Source: Stercorarius parasiticus (Eukaryota > Chordata > Aves > Charadriiformes > Stercorariidae). From it: DNA of 64,000 nt. Below the pieces are notes generated by a model. It was not told the origin of the DNA. It searched no databases and was given only the letters and a program-made list of their open reading frames with translations. This document shows, piece after piece, positions 48,209 to 59,322 of this stretch. Each line of letters begins with the position of its first letter. Positions within the stretch are counted from its first letter, which is position 1. The translations under genes were made by a program, and so were the position numbers. Location: assembly GCA_013396915.1 (NCBI GenBank), contig VWZL01001934.1:531146-595145 (forward strand), given 5' to 3'.

Positions 48209-49251
48209 GTACATATATCTGTCTCTGCATGTAGAGCCTCAGCTCTACAGTAAGAAAAAAACAGTAGTACTCAGCTTAAGGGATTTCTTTTCCTGGATTC
48301 ACCTTCAACTCTCCAGCTAGACTGGGAGTGGGAGGTTTTATTTTCTTTTTGAAGCCAAACTCTGCAACTTCAGCAGCTTCCGTGCATTTACACCAGTAGT
48401 CAGGACCTCCTGTGACAGCACAACTTTCAGATGTGGTGTCTAAGCACATTAACACGACATGAGCTCACTTTGCCACTTTTGTTTACAAGCTGTTCCCTTG
48501 AACGGGGGGGCGGTTGCTCTCCGTTATGCTTTAACCATGACAATACAATCATGAGTAACCCGTGTCTGAAAGGAAGCTTTTTTCCTTGTGGTCACAGACT
48601 CATTTGATTACTGCTGCTAATTCTGTGTCCATGAGAATTAAAGGAGGAAAGGGTGGTGTTACATCTCCCTTTGTGCTTGGATCCATTAAGCAGGACCTTC
48701 CTTCTGTGCAGCTTCCCCTGCCCATTAATCTACGCTTTATGCATCTGGGGATGTGGAATAACTTCTAGTATGTACTGCACAATACTGTATATCGGCTGGA
48801 GACTGTACCTTACCTGTTTTTCAGCCATGCTTCTAAATTGTGGTCTCACGATTATGGGTTTTTTTTTTAATGAACATGTCAAATGCCTACAAAAATGACT
48901 TCTCTGGGGAGAATCTGAACTTGTACTGTATGTCACTACTTTGTGAGGCTTATGCCTTCTATTGCAAATCACTGTATATAATAGCTGGTGTGTGTATGTG
49001 TACATATATATATACGCACACACCTAAGTATGTAAAACAAGAGTTTACTTAGCTTTTCGAAAGCTGAAAAAACACTATATTGTTAGTTCAGGATGACATG
49101 AATATTTGGGGGAGAAGGGAGAACCCCACAGGCTGGGACATGTTTTGGTGTACCTCAGATAGAAGGCGTTTTGGCCTAATGTAACACTGCACGATTCAGG
49201 AAATCACTATTACCTCATGGAGATTAAACAAACTGGACATTAAATTATGTG

Positions 49252-49257
49252 AATAAA
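49252..49257 (+). terminator. CPTP: Candidate CPTP poly(A) signal AATAAA
   Basis: First AATAAA on the plus strand after the CPTP stop codon, 1243 bases downstream. No other canonical signal was seen closer, so it is the best candidate. Confidence 0.45.
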
Positions 49258-51270
49258 ATGCTTCTGAAGAGTATCCTTTATAGGAATGCTTGCTTGCTTT
49301 GTGGTGCTGGAAGGAACATGACTGCGTTATCTATTATTATATCTTGTCCTTCACTAGCAGAGTCTGTTTCGTTTCCCCAGGGATCAGGTGTGCAACCAAT
49401 GGGCAGGATTCACCCAGATGGAGCTACACACTGAGCTCCTGTTGTGATCAGTCACATCAGTCAGCAGTGTCTTTTGCCTGAAGATAGGAAATGTTAATTT
49501 TCTTCAGTGTCCTAAAAGGAGTTTCAGTTGCTATGCTGTGAAAACACAAATATCATTCCCTTTCTGCTGAGGCCACCTTAAAATGATTACATAGTTCCAT
49601 AGGATAAATCCATATATTAAAAAGGAGCGGTGTCATGCTGCAGAATACCTCTGCTGTCCGATACAGATATAGCTGGTATTTCATCTGTGTAGTATATTAA
49701 ATGCCTTAAACTATGTAAAGTAATGTGTGTCAAGTGAAAAAATATTTTAGATCTCTTGGGAGTTTAATGCAGAAATGGGAGTATGACCACATGGGAAAGT
49801 TACTTTTTCTCCCTTATCGCATTCATTCTCAACTATTCTTCTTATGAGATAAACATTAATGTTGAAAATTAATTTGATTTTTGCCATTAAAGAATCAAAC
49901 TTTCTCAGTAGGGAAAAAAACCACCGTGTTGTAAGTTTATAACCAATCATTTTGTGCAAAGTAGGCTTCAAGTGAAACACAGTTTTCCATCAGTCTGCAT
50001 GCTCTCATTTAAACAAGGTGTGGCCTAACGATGATTTTATTTTCCTGGTGTCTTGCTCTGTCTCCAAATGATGGGAACCTTTTTAACAGCCCCACTTAGT
50101 TACCAGTGAGTAAAACTAAGGCCCTGCCCTTGGCTTCGGGCAAGTTCAGAGTCTGGCAGCTTTTACTAATGGGGCCAAATTCAGAAGCGTAAAGCCTTCG
50201 CCTGCAGTGCCTGGTGTATTTGAATGCTGCAACAACATACGGCTTCACTAGAGGGAGTCTGAACACTTAGCACAAAAGTCCATCACAATCTCCTACACCA
50301 CTTGGTTTCACGCGGAAGTATGGATGGGAGGAAATAATTGCCCATGTGTGACTTCTACACCGTTCAAACAGGTTTTTCCCCCCCGCTCTTTGTGCAGTTG
50401 AATTTGTACTTGGAACTTTTTAAAAGACGTTACATAGTTAAAGCTAACACTTAAATATTCCGTTAAGGGGAAGGTATCCTCAAAAGGAGTCAGTATAAAC
50501 ATACCTATAGAAATCTACAACTGTTGTTTGCCTGAAGTACTCATAGACTTAACTTTCTATAGCGTACCTGCTCCTCTTCATACCTGGAAAAATGTTCTAG
50601 CCTTGTAGCAAAAGTGGTGTATCACTTTGGCAAGTTTTATGATACAGTATAAATACATACTAAGGCCATAAAACGCAGTAAATTGAACTTCCCAATTCAG
50701 AGCTACCCTGTTTTCTAAAATTCAAAACCCGACAGAAAAAAATGCAAACCATGACGCAACCTAAATTACTACGCTGCGGAGCGTAGTACCAAAGTTTTAA
50801 AACCGAAGTTAACTTTCGTAGCTTAGAGTGAGAAAAATTTACATCAGCCCATAACAACTTCCTAAAAATAGTACAGCTGAGTGTTAGCTCACCAACCGTG
50901 CAACCCAGGAATGGCCTGCTCCAGACGTGTTCTTGCGATGTGCCGGCAGAGATTTGGTTATCTCCGTTATGAGATGACCTTGAATTAAAAAAAATAAAAA
51001 TAAAAAAAAAAATCATTAAAATCACTGCTGTTTAAGCCTCCTAGCCCTACCTTTTAGTTCAGGCAACTCAACGTATTCTGAAGTTCATTTAAAAAAATCA
51101 TGTTTTTACTCTGCTTGAGTAAAGGAAACCAGGATTAGGCCTGTGGTTTGCAACCAAGCAGGCTTACAGGGTACTGCTGCGTATTTGACTATTGCCCATG
51201 AAGCAGTGTCACACATTTAATGCATTTTGCTAAACAAATCATTCCCTGTTATTTTCATTCCTCCAAGTTC

Positions 51271-51278
51271 TATTTAAA
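51271..51278 (+). promoter_or_regulatory. TATA-like element upstream of TAS1R3
   Basis: TATTTAAA lies about 115 bases before the TAS1R3 start codon, the only TATA-like word close to the gene. It would fit a tissue-restricted promoter, but no start site can be shown. Confidence 0.3.
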
Positions 51279-51385
51279 GAGACTTCCCGGGAACCGGTGA
51301 GACTGGATCCCCTGCCCCTGTTCCCTCTCCCACATTCGCTTGGAGATTATTTCTTTGAAACATTTTCCCCAAAAAGAAACCAATT

Positions 51386-54300
51386 ATGGTCCCTGACCTG
51401 CTGCTGTGCTTGAGCTTTGGTTACGCAGCAGCCCTCAGACCCACGTGCCTCTCGGCTCAGTTTAGAAGACCTGGGGATTATATCATAGGAGGCTTGTTCC
51501 CTTTTGGAACGGACACCGTAAACCTGACGACACGATCTGAGCCCACGTCAGTGGTGTGTGAAAGGTAAGAAGAATGTCACCTTCATTAGTGCTCGTTAAG
51601 TTGGGTCGCTTGGGCTGGGAAGAGAAAGGAAAAGAAAGCAGCTCTCCTGATAGCAACTGATGGTCTGACAGGCAAATATTAAAGGTGAGAATCATAGACT
51701 CAGAGCATGTGTTGGGTTGGAAGGGACCTCTAAAGGCCATCTCGTCCCACCCCCCTTCAGTGAGCAGGGACATCTCTAACTAGATCAGGTTGCTCAGAGC
51801 CTCATCCAGCCTGGCCTTGAATGTCTCCAGGGATGGGGCCTCCACCACCTCTCTGGGCAACCTGGGCCAGTGTCTCACCACCCTCAGAGTAAAGAACTTC
51901 TTCCTAATGTCTAACCTAAACCTGCCCTGCTCTAGTTTAAACCATTGCCCCTTGTCCTATGGCTACATGCCCTTGCAAACAGCCCCTCCCCAGCTTTCCT
52001 GTAGGCCCCCTTCAGGTACTGGAAGGGGCTCTAAGGTCTCCCCAGAGCCTTCCCTTCTCCAGGCTGAACCCCCCCAACTCTCTCAGCCTGTCCTCACAGC
52101 AGAGGGGCTCCAGCCCTCTGAGCATCTTCGTGGCCTCCTCTGGCCCCACTCCAACAGGTCCATGTCCTTCTTGTGCTGAGGGTTCCAGAGCTGCACGCGG
52201 TACTCCAGCAAGTACTGTTTCCATCTCCACAGTGAGATGGAAACAAAGATTAGCTCTAAGCTGCGCCATCCACTTCTGATCCTAACATGGAAAAGGTTTT
52301 TGTGTTTTCTTGATGCCTCTGCGCAGTCAAACTTCAGATGCACCAACCCCACTTTGATGAAAGCTTTTAGTGGCACTGGCTTCCTCAGGGTTTTGAGTCA
52401 TTTTATTCAGAGGTGTAAATGTTGCTTTTGCTTCCAGATGGGATGAGAAGCAGGCACCATGCTCCGCTGGCAGGTGACACAGGTTGAGATGGTGCTATTG
52501 CCTTTTCTGGGGTAAAAGGACACTCAGGACCACGGCATAAGGCAAAGCAGGAAAGGAAATGGCCCGGCTCGCCAGGGTGTGATCCTGCTCACACCACGGT
52601 GGTTCACGCCATCATGCTACAAGCTACTACTGACAGCTCTTTGTGAGGAGAATGAAAAGACATGCTCGTGTCCTACCTGCTGCTTTGGCAGCAACAAAGC
52701 ACAGGAAAGCACGATCCAAAAAATCTTTCCGTCTTCACAGCCTGCGAGGCAGGGAATAAACCCAGTGCACTGAGCTGTACAACAGGGGGAAATCCCGGGA
52801 GGACGTCTCCCAAACGAGTGTGCCCGGTGCTTCAGGAACCACGGGCTTCATGGCTGAAGTACACAAAGCAAAGAGCAGGAGGTCATCTGAGTCTTGACCC
52901 CCTCCCCCCCAGCTAAACATACCGGTCTCTCTATACCTCTGTTTCTTCTCCTTTGAAGCACAGAGGATGTATTTGCTGACAGACAGGACTAATTAGATTT
53001 GAAAGGTGCTCAGAGCCTCTCTACTCACAGTACGAAATTCAAAGGCGGTAGGTGCAGGGGTGCTCTCCTGACAGTGCCACGTATACCTGGCTTGGCAACA
53101 GGCAGGATGCTGAAACGTCAAAGAATGTGGAATAAGCTGATCACTCTGCAACAACACTGACAGGCCGTGCAATTCCCTCTCTCCTCTGACTGCAGGTTAT
53201 TTGTAGACGGGCTAATATGGGCTCTTGGTATGAAGTTTGCTATCGATCAGATCAACAATTCCACTTCTCTTCTGCCGGGAGTAAAGCTGGGCTATGACAT
53301 GTACGACACCTGCTTTGAGCCGGTGGTGGCCTTACAGCCCAGTTTGCTGTTTCTGACCCAAAATGGCACAACGGGCATTGGAGTGCTGTGCAACTACACC
53401 GACTACCAGCCCCGCGTGACCGCGGTGATCGGACCACATAAGTCAGACCTCTGCATGGTAACAGCCAAGCTATTCAGCTTCTTCTTGATCCCACAGGTAA
53501 AGAAATGCTCTGGGAAAGCAAGAATTCCCCTTTTTGGTGCAGGAAGGGTTTGGATCAACAATGCTGTCCGTGATCTAGGTCTTTGAACCAGGACTGTTAA
53601 AGTGCAGATTCCAGTCTTTCCTCTGCCACAGATTTCCTAAGTGATCTTGGGTAGGTCGTTAAACTTCCCTCCTGGAACACACTCCAGTGTCTAACTTCCC
53701 GGAGAAAAGGGGGATAACTCAGGCCGCTCTGTGATCCATGTAAAATGGGGAAAACAGAGCTCCCAGCATAAACTGGGAGGATCCCATGAAAATACACCTG
53801 TGACTGTAAGCACTCAGTTACCACGATACTGAGAGCTGTAATGGTCAGGGAAATTTAGCCCTGAGCTAAGGCATTACTGAATCGTGGGTGTGTCACCCGT
53901 TGTAGAAAGCAGCTCATTATCATCGGCATTAATGATAAGGGCTGGTGCTGCAACGATGGGCACAAAGGGCAGCGTGGAGATAGCCACATGGGACGGTGCT
54001 ACAGGAGGCAAGTGACAGGGGCAAGCTTATGGTTCTCTTGGTAAATGCAGCCACAAAGAACCTAATTCCTTTAGAGAAGTTGTTCTTTCCCACTATCCTG
54101 ACCCAGCATTTTTGAAATCTAGGGCATTGAGACTAAGCAAAGAAGGTGGAGAGTGATCTGGACTGTGAACACTTCCCTCAGCTTCACTCTTTGCCTCGCT
54201 TTCTCTCTTCTCCTCTCACCTGCAGGTCAGCTACGGAGCCAGCAGTGAGCAGCTCAGCAACACGGAGTTGTACCCATCCTTCTACCGTACTGTTGCCAGT

Positions 54301-57300
54301 GATAAGAACTTGGTGGAAGCTGTGGTCCTGCTCCTGAACAGGTTTGGATGGAACTGGATTGCCACGGTTGGAAGTGATGATGAATATGGCCGAGGAGCCC
54401 AGGGGCTCTTCTTAAGCACAGCTGGAAATCACAGCATCTGCATTGCATTCGAGGGGCTAATTCCTACAGACCTTGCAGACCCCAAAGCCCAACGCCAACT
54501 GGAAGATACCATTAAGTTAATTAACACCACCAAAGTCAACATCATTGTGCTCTTTGCCTTTAGCCAGCCAGCCCAGGCCCTGCTGGAACAAAGCATCAGG
54601 ATGGGACTGAGTGAGAAAGTCTGGATTGGCACTGAAGCCTGGATATTGTCTGACAAAACTGCCTCCACCCCAAATATTCAGAGCATTGGGACAGTTTTAG
54701 GATTTATTATGAAAGCACGCACAGTCCCTGGCTTCCAGAAATATGTTGCCGACCTCTTTACCTCTGTTCAGCAGGATAAATTTTGCCAGGAGTCTAGAGA
54801 ATTCAACCACCTCATGAACTCTGACGTGGTGGACACGCTCTGCAAAGAGTGTGACCACATCTCGCTGCGCAACATCTCGTCCGTGTTAAGACACTCCCAA
54901 ATGCAACCTGTGTACATCGCAGTCTACAGTGTGGCTCACGCACTGCACAGGGCGCTAGGGTGCACCCACCACGCGTGTCCCAAAGCATCCATCAAATCTT
55001 GGCAGGTGAGTAAAGGTCAGGGGGGCAAACAGCAATTTTTTATCCGATCTACGGATCGGAGCTGTACACAGCCAGGCAGGGAGGGGGGAACATTGCACTG
55101 TGCTCCTGCCCTACCCTGGGAGTGATACAACCTCAGCAATTCCCTCGGCCACTCAACCCCTACACCAACACCTCCTCTGCTGCTGGCTGGGGCTGCCTTC
55201 TCCTGTCTAGGGTTAATTGGGCCTGGCACAAGAGAGCAGCTGATAATACAGCCAAAAGGCCGATAGCTGCAACCTTAGCCCACAGAAAAGACAACTGACT
55301 CCAGCCAAAAATTAGCGTCCTGCATTACCATCCTCCAAGCGAGAACATCAACTGTACCAATACTTACTCTCAATTCTCATTTTTCTCCTCAGCTGCTGCA
55401 CTTCATGAACACCTTCCCATTCATGGTGAACGGACAAAGTTTCAAGTTTGATCATACCCATAGCACGAACACCGGCTACAAGCTTATATTCTGGTCCTGG
55501 AAAAACGGCACCCTTACGTATCTGCCTGTTGGTGACTACCAAGACTCCTTGTACATCGATAAGTCCCAGATTCAGTTTCACACTGCAGATCAAAAGGTAA
55601 AGATGGTGGGCAAAAGCATAAACAACCACAAAATGATGCAAATTTTTTTTGCTGCTTCATCAGAACTGTTCCTAAGGAGCTATTAGCCTACAAGATTTGT
55701 GTGGGACCCAGTTCTTGCTCCTCTGCAAACACGTAATCCATCTGCATTGCGTAAAACTAGAAAAAGGTATTCCCAGCACTGGTTAGGACTCATACACAGG
55801 TTTGATCCCACCACAGCCAATTTCTTCCAGTATGTTTGGTGATACAGTGCTTCTCCTGAAGGTGTCTGGCTGACATTCATTCTTCCTTTTGCCTAGGAGC
55901 CTACCTCAGAGTGCTTCAGACACTGTAAACCAGGACAATTCAAACAAATAAAAGGATTCCACTTTTGCTGCTATGACTGTACGGATTGTCCAGAAAACAC
56001 CTTCTGGAGCGCTAAAGGTGAGGTCTGAGAAATTCAATGGCTTTAACTGTCTCTATTATGCCTGTCTACTAGTTGAGGTCACACAGGTTCACAGAGCTGG
56101 TAACACCAGTTGTGAGCTCTTCTGCCCTGCAGCACTGCCCGGGGGATATTTTCCTGCCTTTTATTCTGCTGTGCGTTGCTCAGTCTTGCTCTGCAGATCT
56201 TCGGTGGGGTACCTTCCTCTGTCGATCCCAAAGAGAAGGCATGTGTTTTATCTCAAGAGGCAGGAGAAAGGGGTATGATGAAATTCTGTGATCTTTTGGA
56301 AGTTGGTGATCCTTCCTGGGTAAGGGAAACAGAGCCAAGAAATATGTGCATCCTTGTAGGGGGAGGGTGGACAAGTGGAGGGAAAACGAGATTGAACTAT
56401 CCCAAGCTTTGGAGATCCGTTACACTTAGGAAGGCGGGGAAAGAAGGCAAGGCAGCACCCAAACCAGCTATCTAATTCATGGCTGTGACCCTTGCTCAAG
56501 GCCTGCCTGCAGCGAGGCAGCAGCACTCCACTGCAAGGTGTCATCAACTTCTCACTGCTGCTTTGCAGATAGCACCACCTGCACTCCCTGCCTAGAACAT
56601 CAGTGGTCCCCTGTCCGGAGCACACGGTGTTATGACCGCAGCGAGAAATACCTCTTTTGGAATGAGCCGCTCACCATTGCCTTGCTAACGTTGATGTCCA
56701 TCACCATATCCCTGATTTGTCTGACAGCAGTGCTCTTTTTAAAGAACCTCGAGACTCCCCTTGTGCAGGCTTCTGGAGGCAAACTGAACCTCTTTGCCTT
56801 GTTCGCACTCACGCTGCTGTGTCTCAGCTCCTGTCTCTATATAGGGAAGCCCAGTAACACCCTTTGTATGATCCAGCAGATAGTCTATGCCCTCTGCCTC
56901 AATGGTTGTTTCTCTGTCTTCTTCATCAAGTCCCTTGAGATCATCCTTGTGACAGAGTTCCCTCACTGTGCCCCCACCCTCTTGCACTGGGTGACCCAGA
57001 GGAGGGCCTGGCTCCTCGTTGCCCTGTGCCTCCTCACTGAGTGCTCGTTCTGTGTCTGCTACCTTCACTTGGGCCCCGACTCTCTGCAGCCTGACTACAA
57101 GTCACTGCCCACCGAAGTTCTGCTGGTGTGTACCACACAGTCCTGGCTTGCCTTCGCCCTGATGCACGGCTACAACGGCTGCGTAGCCTTCATCTGCTTC
57201 CTGTGCACATTCATGGTACGGACCTCTGGGAAGAAGTACAATATCGCCAGGGGCATCACATTTGCCATCCTAATCTATTTCATCATCTGGATCTTCTTCA

Positions 57301-57494
57301 TTGCTATTTTTGCCACGTTGAAGTCAGTCCTCAAGTCTGTTACTCAGATTAGTACCATTTTGGCAATCACTCTGGGTATCTTGGGAACCTACTATATGCC
57401 TAAATGCTACATCATCTTGCTTAAGCCTGATCTGAACACAGTAGATTATTTCCAGAATTCCATCAAAGAAGAGCCAGAGGAGGACTCTCAATAA
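51386..57494 (+). CDS. TAS1R3: Taste receptor type 1 member 3
   Basis: Six coding exons: 51386-51564, 53196-53496, 54226-55005, 55393-55596, 55897-56017 and 56569-57494 (stop TAA). They total 2511 bases, or 836 residues, without frameshift or internal stop. T1R3 is a class C GPCR that pairs with T1R1 (amino-acid taste) or, in mammals, T1R2 (sweet taste). Residues 1-16 look like a signal peptide. The Venus-flytrap domain runs to about 488, with [11 protein letters not shown] near 162 and [20 protein letters not shown] cysteine-rich linker has nine Cys (494, 498, 512, 513, 516, 519, 533, 536, 549). Seven membrane segments occupy about 562-805 and end with the class C motif [14 protein letters not shown]. 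Human T1R3 has 852 residues and the same six-exon layout. Birds are known to lack T1R2, so the partner here would be T1R1. It lies next to CPTP as in mammals. Confidence 0.97.
51687..52215 (-). repeat. CR1 LINE 3' fragment, antisense, in TAS1R3 intron 1
   Basis: GTGTTGGGTTGGAAGGGACC at the left is the reversed CR1 3' end. It is followed by CCTCCACCACCTCTCTGGGC, GAAGAACTTCTTCCTAATGT, CATTGCCCCTTGTCCTATGG and GAGCATCTTCGTGGCCTCCT, all standard CR1 blocks. This is the longest copy in the window. Open frames on both strands here (for example 51790-52179) are shadows of the repeat. Confidence 0.95.
53635..53855 (-). repeat. Ancient MIR-type SINE, antisense, in TAS1R3 intron 2
   Basis: The plus strand reads GTGATCTTGGGTAGGTCGTT, then CATGTAAAATGGGGAAAACA, then GGAGGATCCCATGAAAATAC and TGTAAGCACTCAGTTACC. 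This is the order of the reverse complement of MIR (TGACCTTGGGCAAGTCACTT, CTGTAAAATGGGGATAA, GAGGATTAAATGA, TAAGCGCTCA). The match covers most of the element. Confidence 0.85.
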
Positions 57495-57506
57495 ACAAAC
57501 AATAAA
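57490..57506 (+). terminator. TAS1R3: TAS1R3 poly(A) signals, the first overlapping the stop codon
   Basis: The stop TAA (57492-57494) is inside an AATAAA at 57490-57495, and a second AATAAA follows at 57501-57506. If either is used, the 3' UTR would be only about 20-30 bases long. Confidence 0.5.
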
Positions 57507-59077
57507 CCAGATCCTTCATCACCTGCTCCTCAACAGACGCTGGCTGCATTTTACTGAGATAATTCTGTTTATGATGACTCTATAAGCTATAGTCCCCAGA
57601 CACAATCACCATATAAAATACAGCCTTATCCAGTAGGCTGAACACCAGGACCAGAATTTTTAAGTTCCAAAGGCTTACTTTGGAGGGCTCTACTCAATGA
57701 GCTAAAGCAAAATGTCCCCAGCAGAGTAGGATACATCCTCTCCGTAGCTAACCGCCTGTGTCAGCACCCACCAGGAGCCAAAAGCAGGTTCAGTCAAAAG
57801 CAAGCAACCTACAGCACCAATAACTCCTATGAATCTCTCAGGTCTGGCAAGCTGAGCTAGAAGCCTCACCTGGACTGCTTTCCCATAAAGACCGCTGGTG
57901 ATTCCCACTTCTTATTAACTAGATAACCGCTCCAGAGTTATATCCATGAATCCTTTCCCAGGCCTTATAGGAACTTTCCAATATATTCAACAGCACAGAA
58001 ATAATAACTAGAAAACCAGAAGGGAATCATCTGAAAAGGTGTGAGATTATAGACCACAAACAGAAATCCTTGGGTTTAACTAATGATACCGAGCACCTGC
58101 CTACACAGGATCCTCTACAAAGACCTTCTCCTAGCGAGCAACATTGGAAAACACAGCTCCTGTAATCACAGTCTGTTCACATCTATGTGTGTTTGTGCAC
58201 TTGCTTTATTAAAAGTAGAGTCAATGACATCCTACAGCTCTGGGTCTCTGACTACTATTTTCTTGACTACTTTGACAAAAAAATCCATAGAAACCATTCT
58301 GTTATGTAAAGGCAGATAAAGAGAGTATATTACCCATTCAAATTTCAATTCACTCATTTGTGTTTCATTAATATGTGTTTGCAAAGAACATGGAAATGAG
58401 GACAAGACACACGGAAGCGTGTGCAAATCACACTATCCAAAGTCGTACCAAAAAGTTCCTCCCATCTCAAAAAAACCCATACAAAGATCACCAGAGAGAA
58501 ACATTTCTTACCTGGTGAGACATTCTGCAAAAGGGACAAAATAAATCAAATACTTTGAGAAATAAGAAGTACCTCTAGCCTGTATTCGTACATGTAGCAT
58601 GGCCCCTGTTCGCTAAACAGCGGGAGAATTCTCACACCCAGAAAGGCTCGGGGGCTTGCTCCACTTAGCGTCCGATTTACAAGAGCAGGTAATTGTGATA
58701 GCTTCAGAAGGTATGCCAAAGAAATACTCACACAAGAAAAACACAGGGTAGCTCCCTCACAAACGATGCTTGCTAACTATAACCAGTTAATATTCAGTTT
58801 ATATTATGAATAGGAAGGTTTACACATAAGTTAATGAACAGATGATGATCCTCTAAAATGCCGTGTGGATGTTCAATAAAACATATGGGTTTAACCCTCC
58901 GTAAATCCTGCAAGCGCTTTGACACTAGAAAGTATTATATATCAAGAATTTCACAAGCCTATTTCTGTGTATGCAAAAATCATGTCTAATCGTCAGTCTG
59001 CTGGCTTGTATTAGCTGGACTCTCCTCACTGCCCTTCAGCCACAGACACACCCTCTAGACAGGGCTTTCTGCACAGA
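57507..59077. other. Noncoding DNA right of TAS1R3
   Basis: 1.6 kb of AT-rich sequence. Open frames on both strands are short and unlike any known family. No exon, RNA gene or repeat was recognised. Confidence 0.6.
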
Positions 59078-59322
59078 TGGCTTCAAACTGGAAGAGGGTG
59101 GATTTACATTAGCTATCAGGAAGAAATTTTTCACTCTGAGGGTGGTGAGCCCCTGGCCCATGTTGCCCAGAGAAGCTGTGGCTGCCCCATCCCTGGAGGT
59201 GTTCAAGGCCAGGTTGACGGGGCTTGGAGCAACCTGGTCTGGTGGGAGGTGTCCCTGTCCAGGGCAGGGGGTGGCAATGGGTGATCTTTAAGGTCCCTTC
59301 CAACCTAAACCGTTCTATGAAT
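59078..59322 (+). repeat. CR1 LINE 3' fragment, sense
   Basis: It runs from GCTTCAAACTGGAAGAGGGT through AGGAAGAAATTTTTCACTCT, GCTGCCCCATCCCTGGAGGT and TTCAAGGCCAGGTTGACGGG to AAGGTCCCTTCCAACCTAAA and the terminal CGTTCTATGAATT. This is a short 5'-truncated CR1 copy. Confidence 0.93.

Larger units (their letters stand above)
48010..51385. other. CPTP 3' UTR and intergenic region before TAS1R3
   Basis: 3.4 kb, AT-rich, with no coding exon. The first plus-strand AATAAA after the CPTP stop is at 49252-49257, so the CPTP 3' UTR could be about 1.25 kb. A T-run followed by (AT)n lies at 48181-48208 and an AT/CA-rich simple stretch at 48995-49023. A perfect 9-bp hairpin lies at 50767-50788. Confidence 0.6.

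Noticed and set aside
51790..52279. Open frames of 106 and 129 codons in TAS1R3 intron 1
   Set aside because: They lie inside the antisense CR1 copy and read as translations of the repeat 3' region, not reverse transcriptase or a host gene.
55017..55125. Extension of TAS1R3 exon 3 reading frame past 55005
   Set aside because: The frame stays open to 55125, but a good GTGAGT donor at 55006 and the resumption of the conserved protein at 55393 show this is intron read-through.
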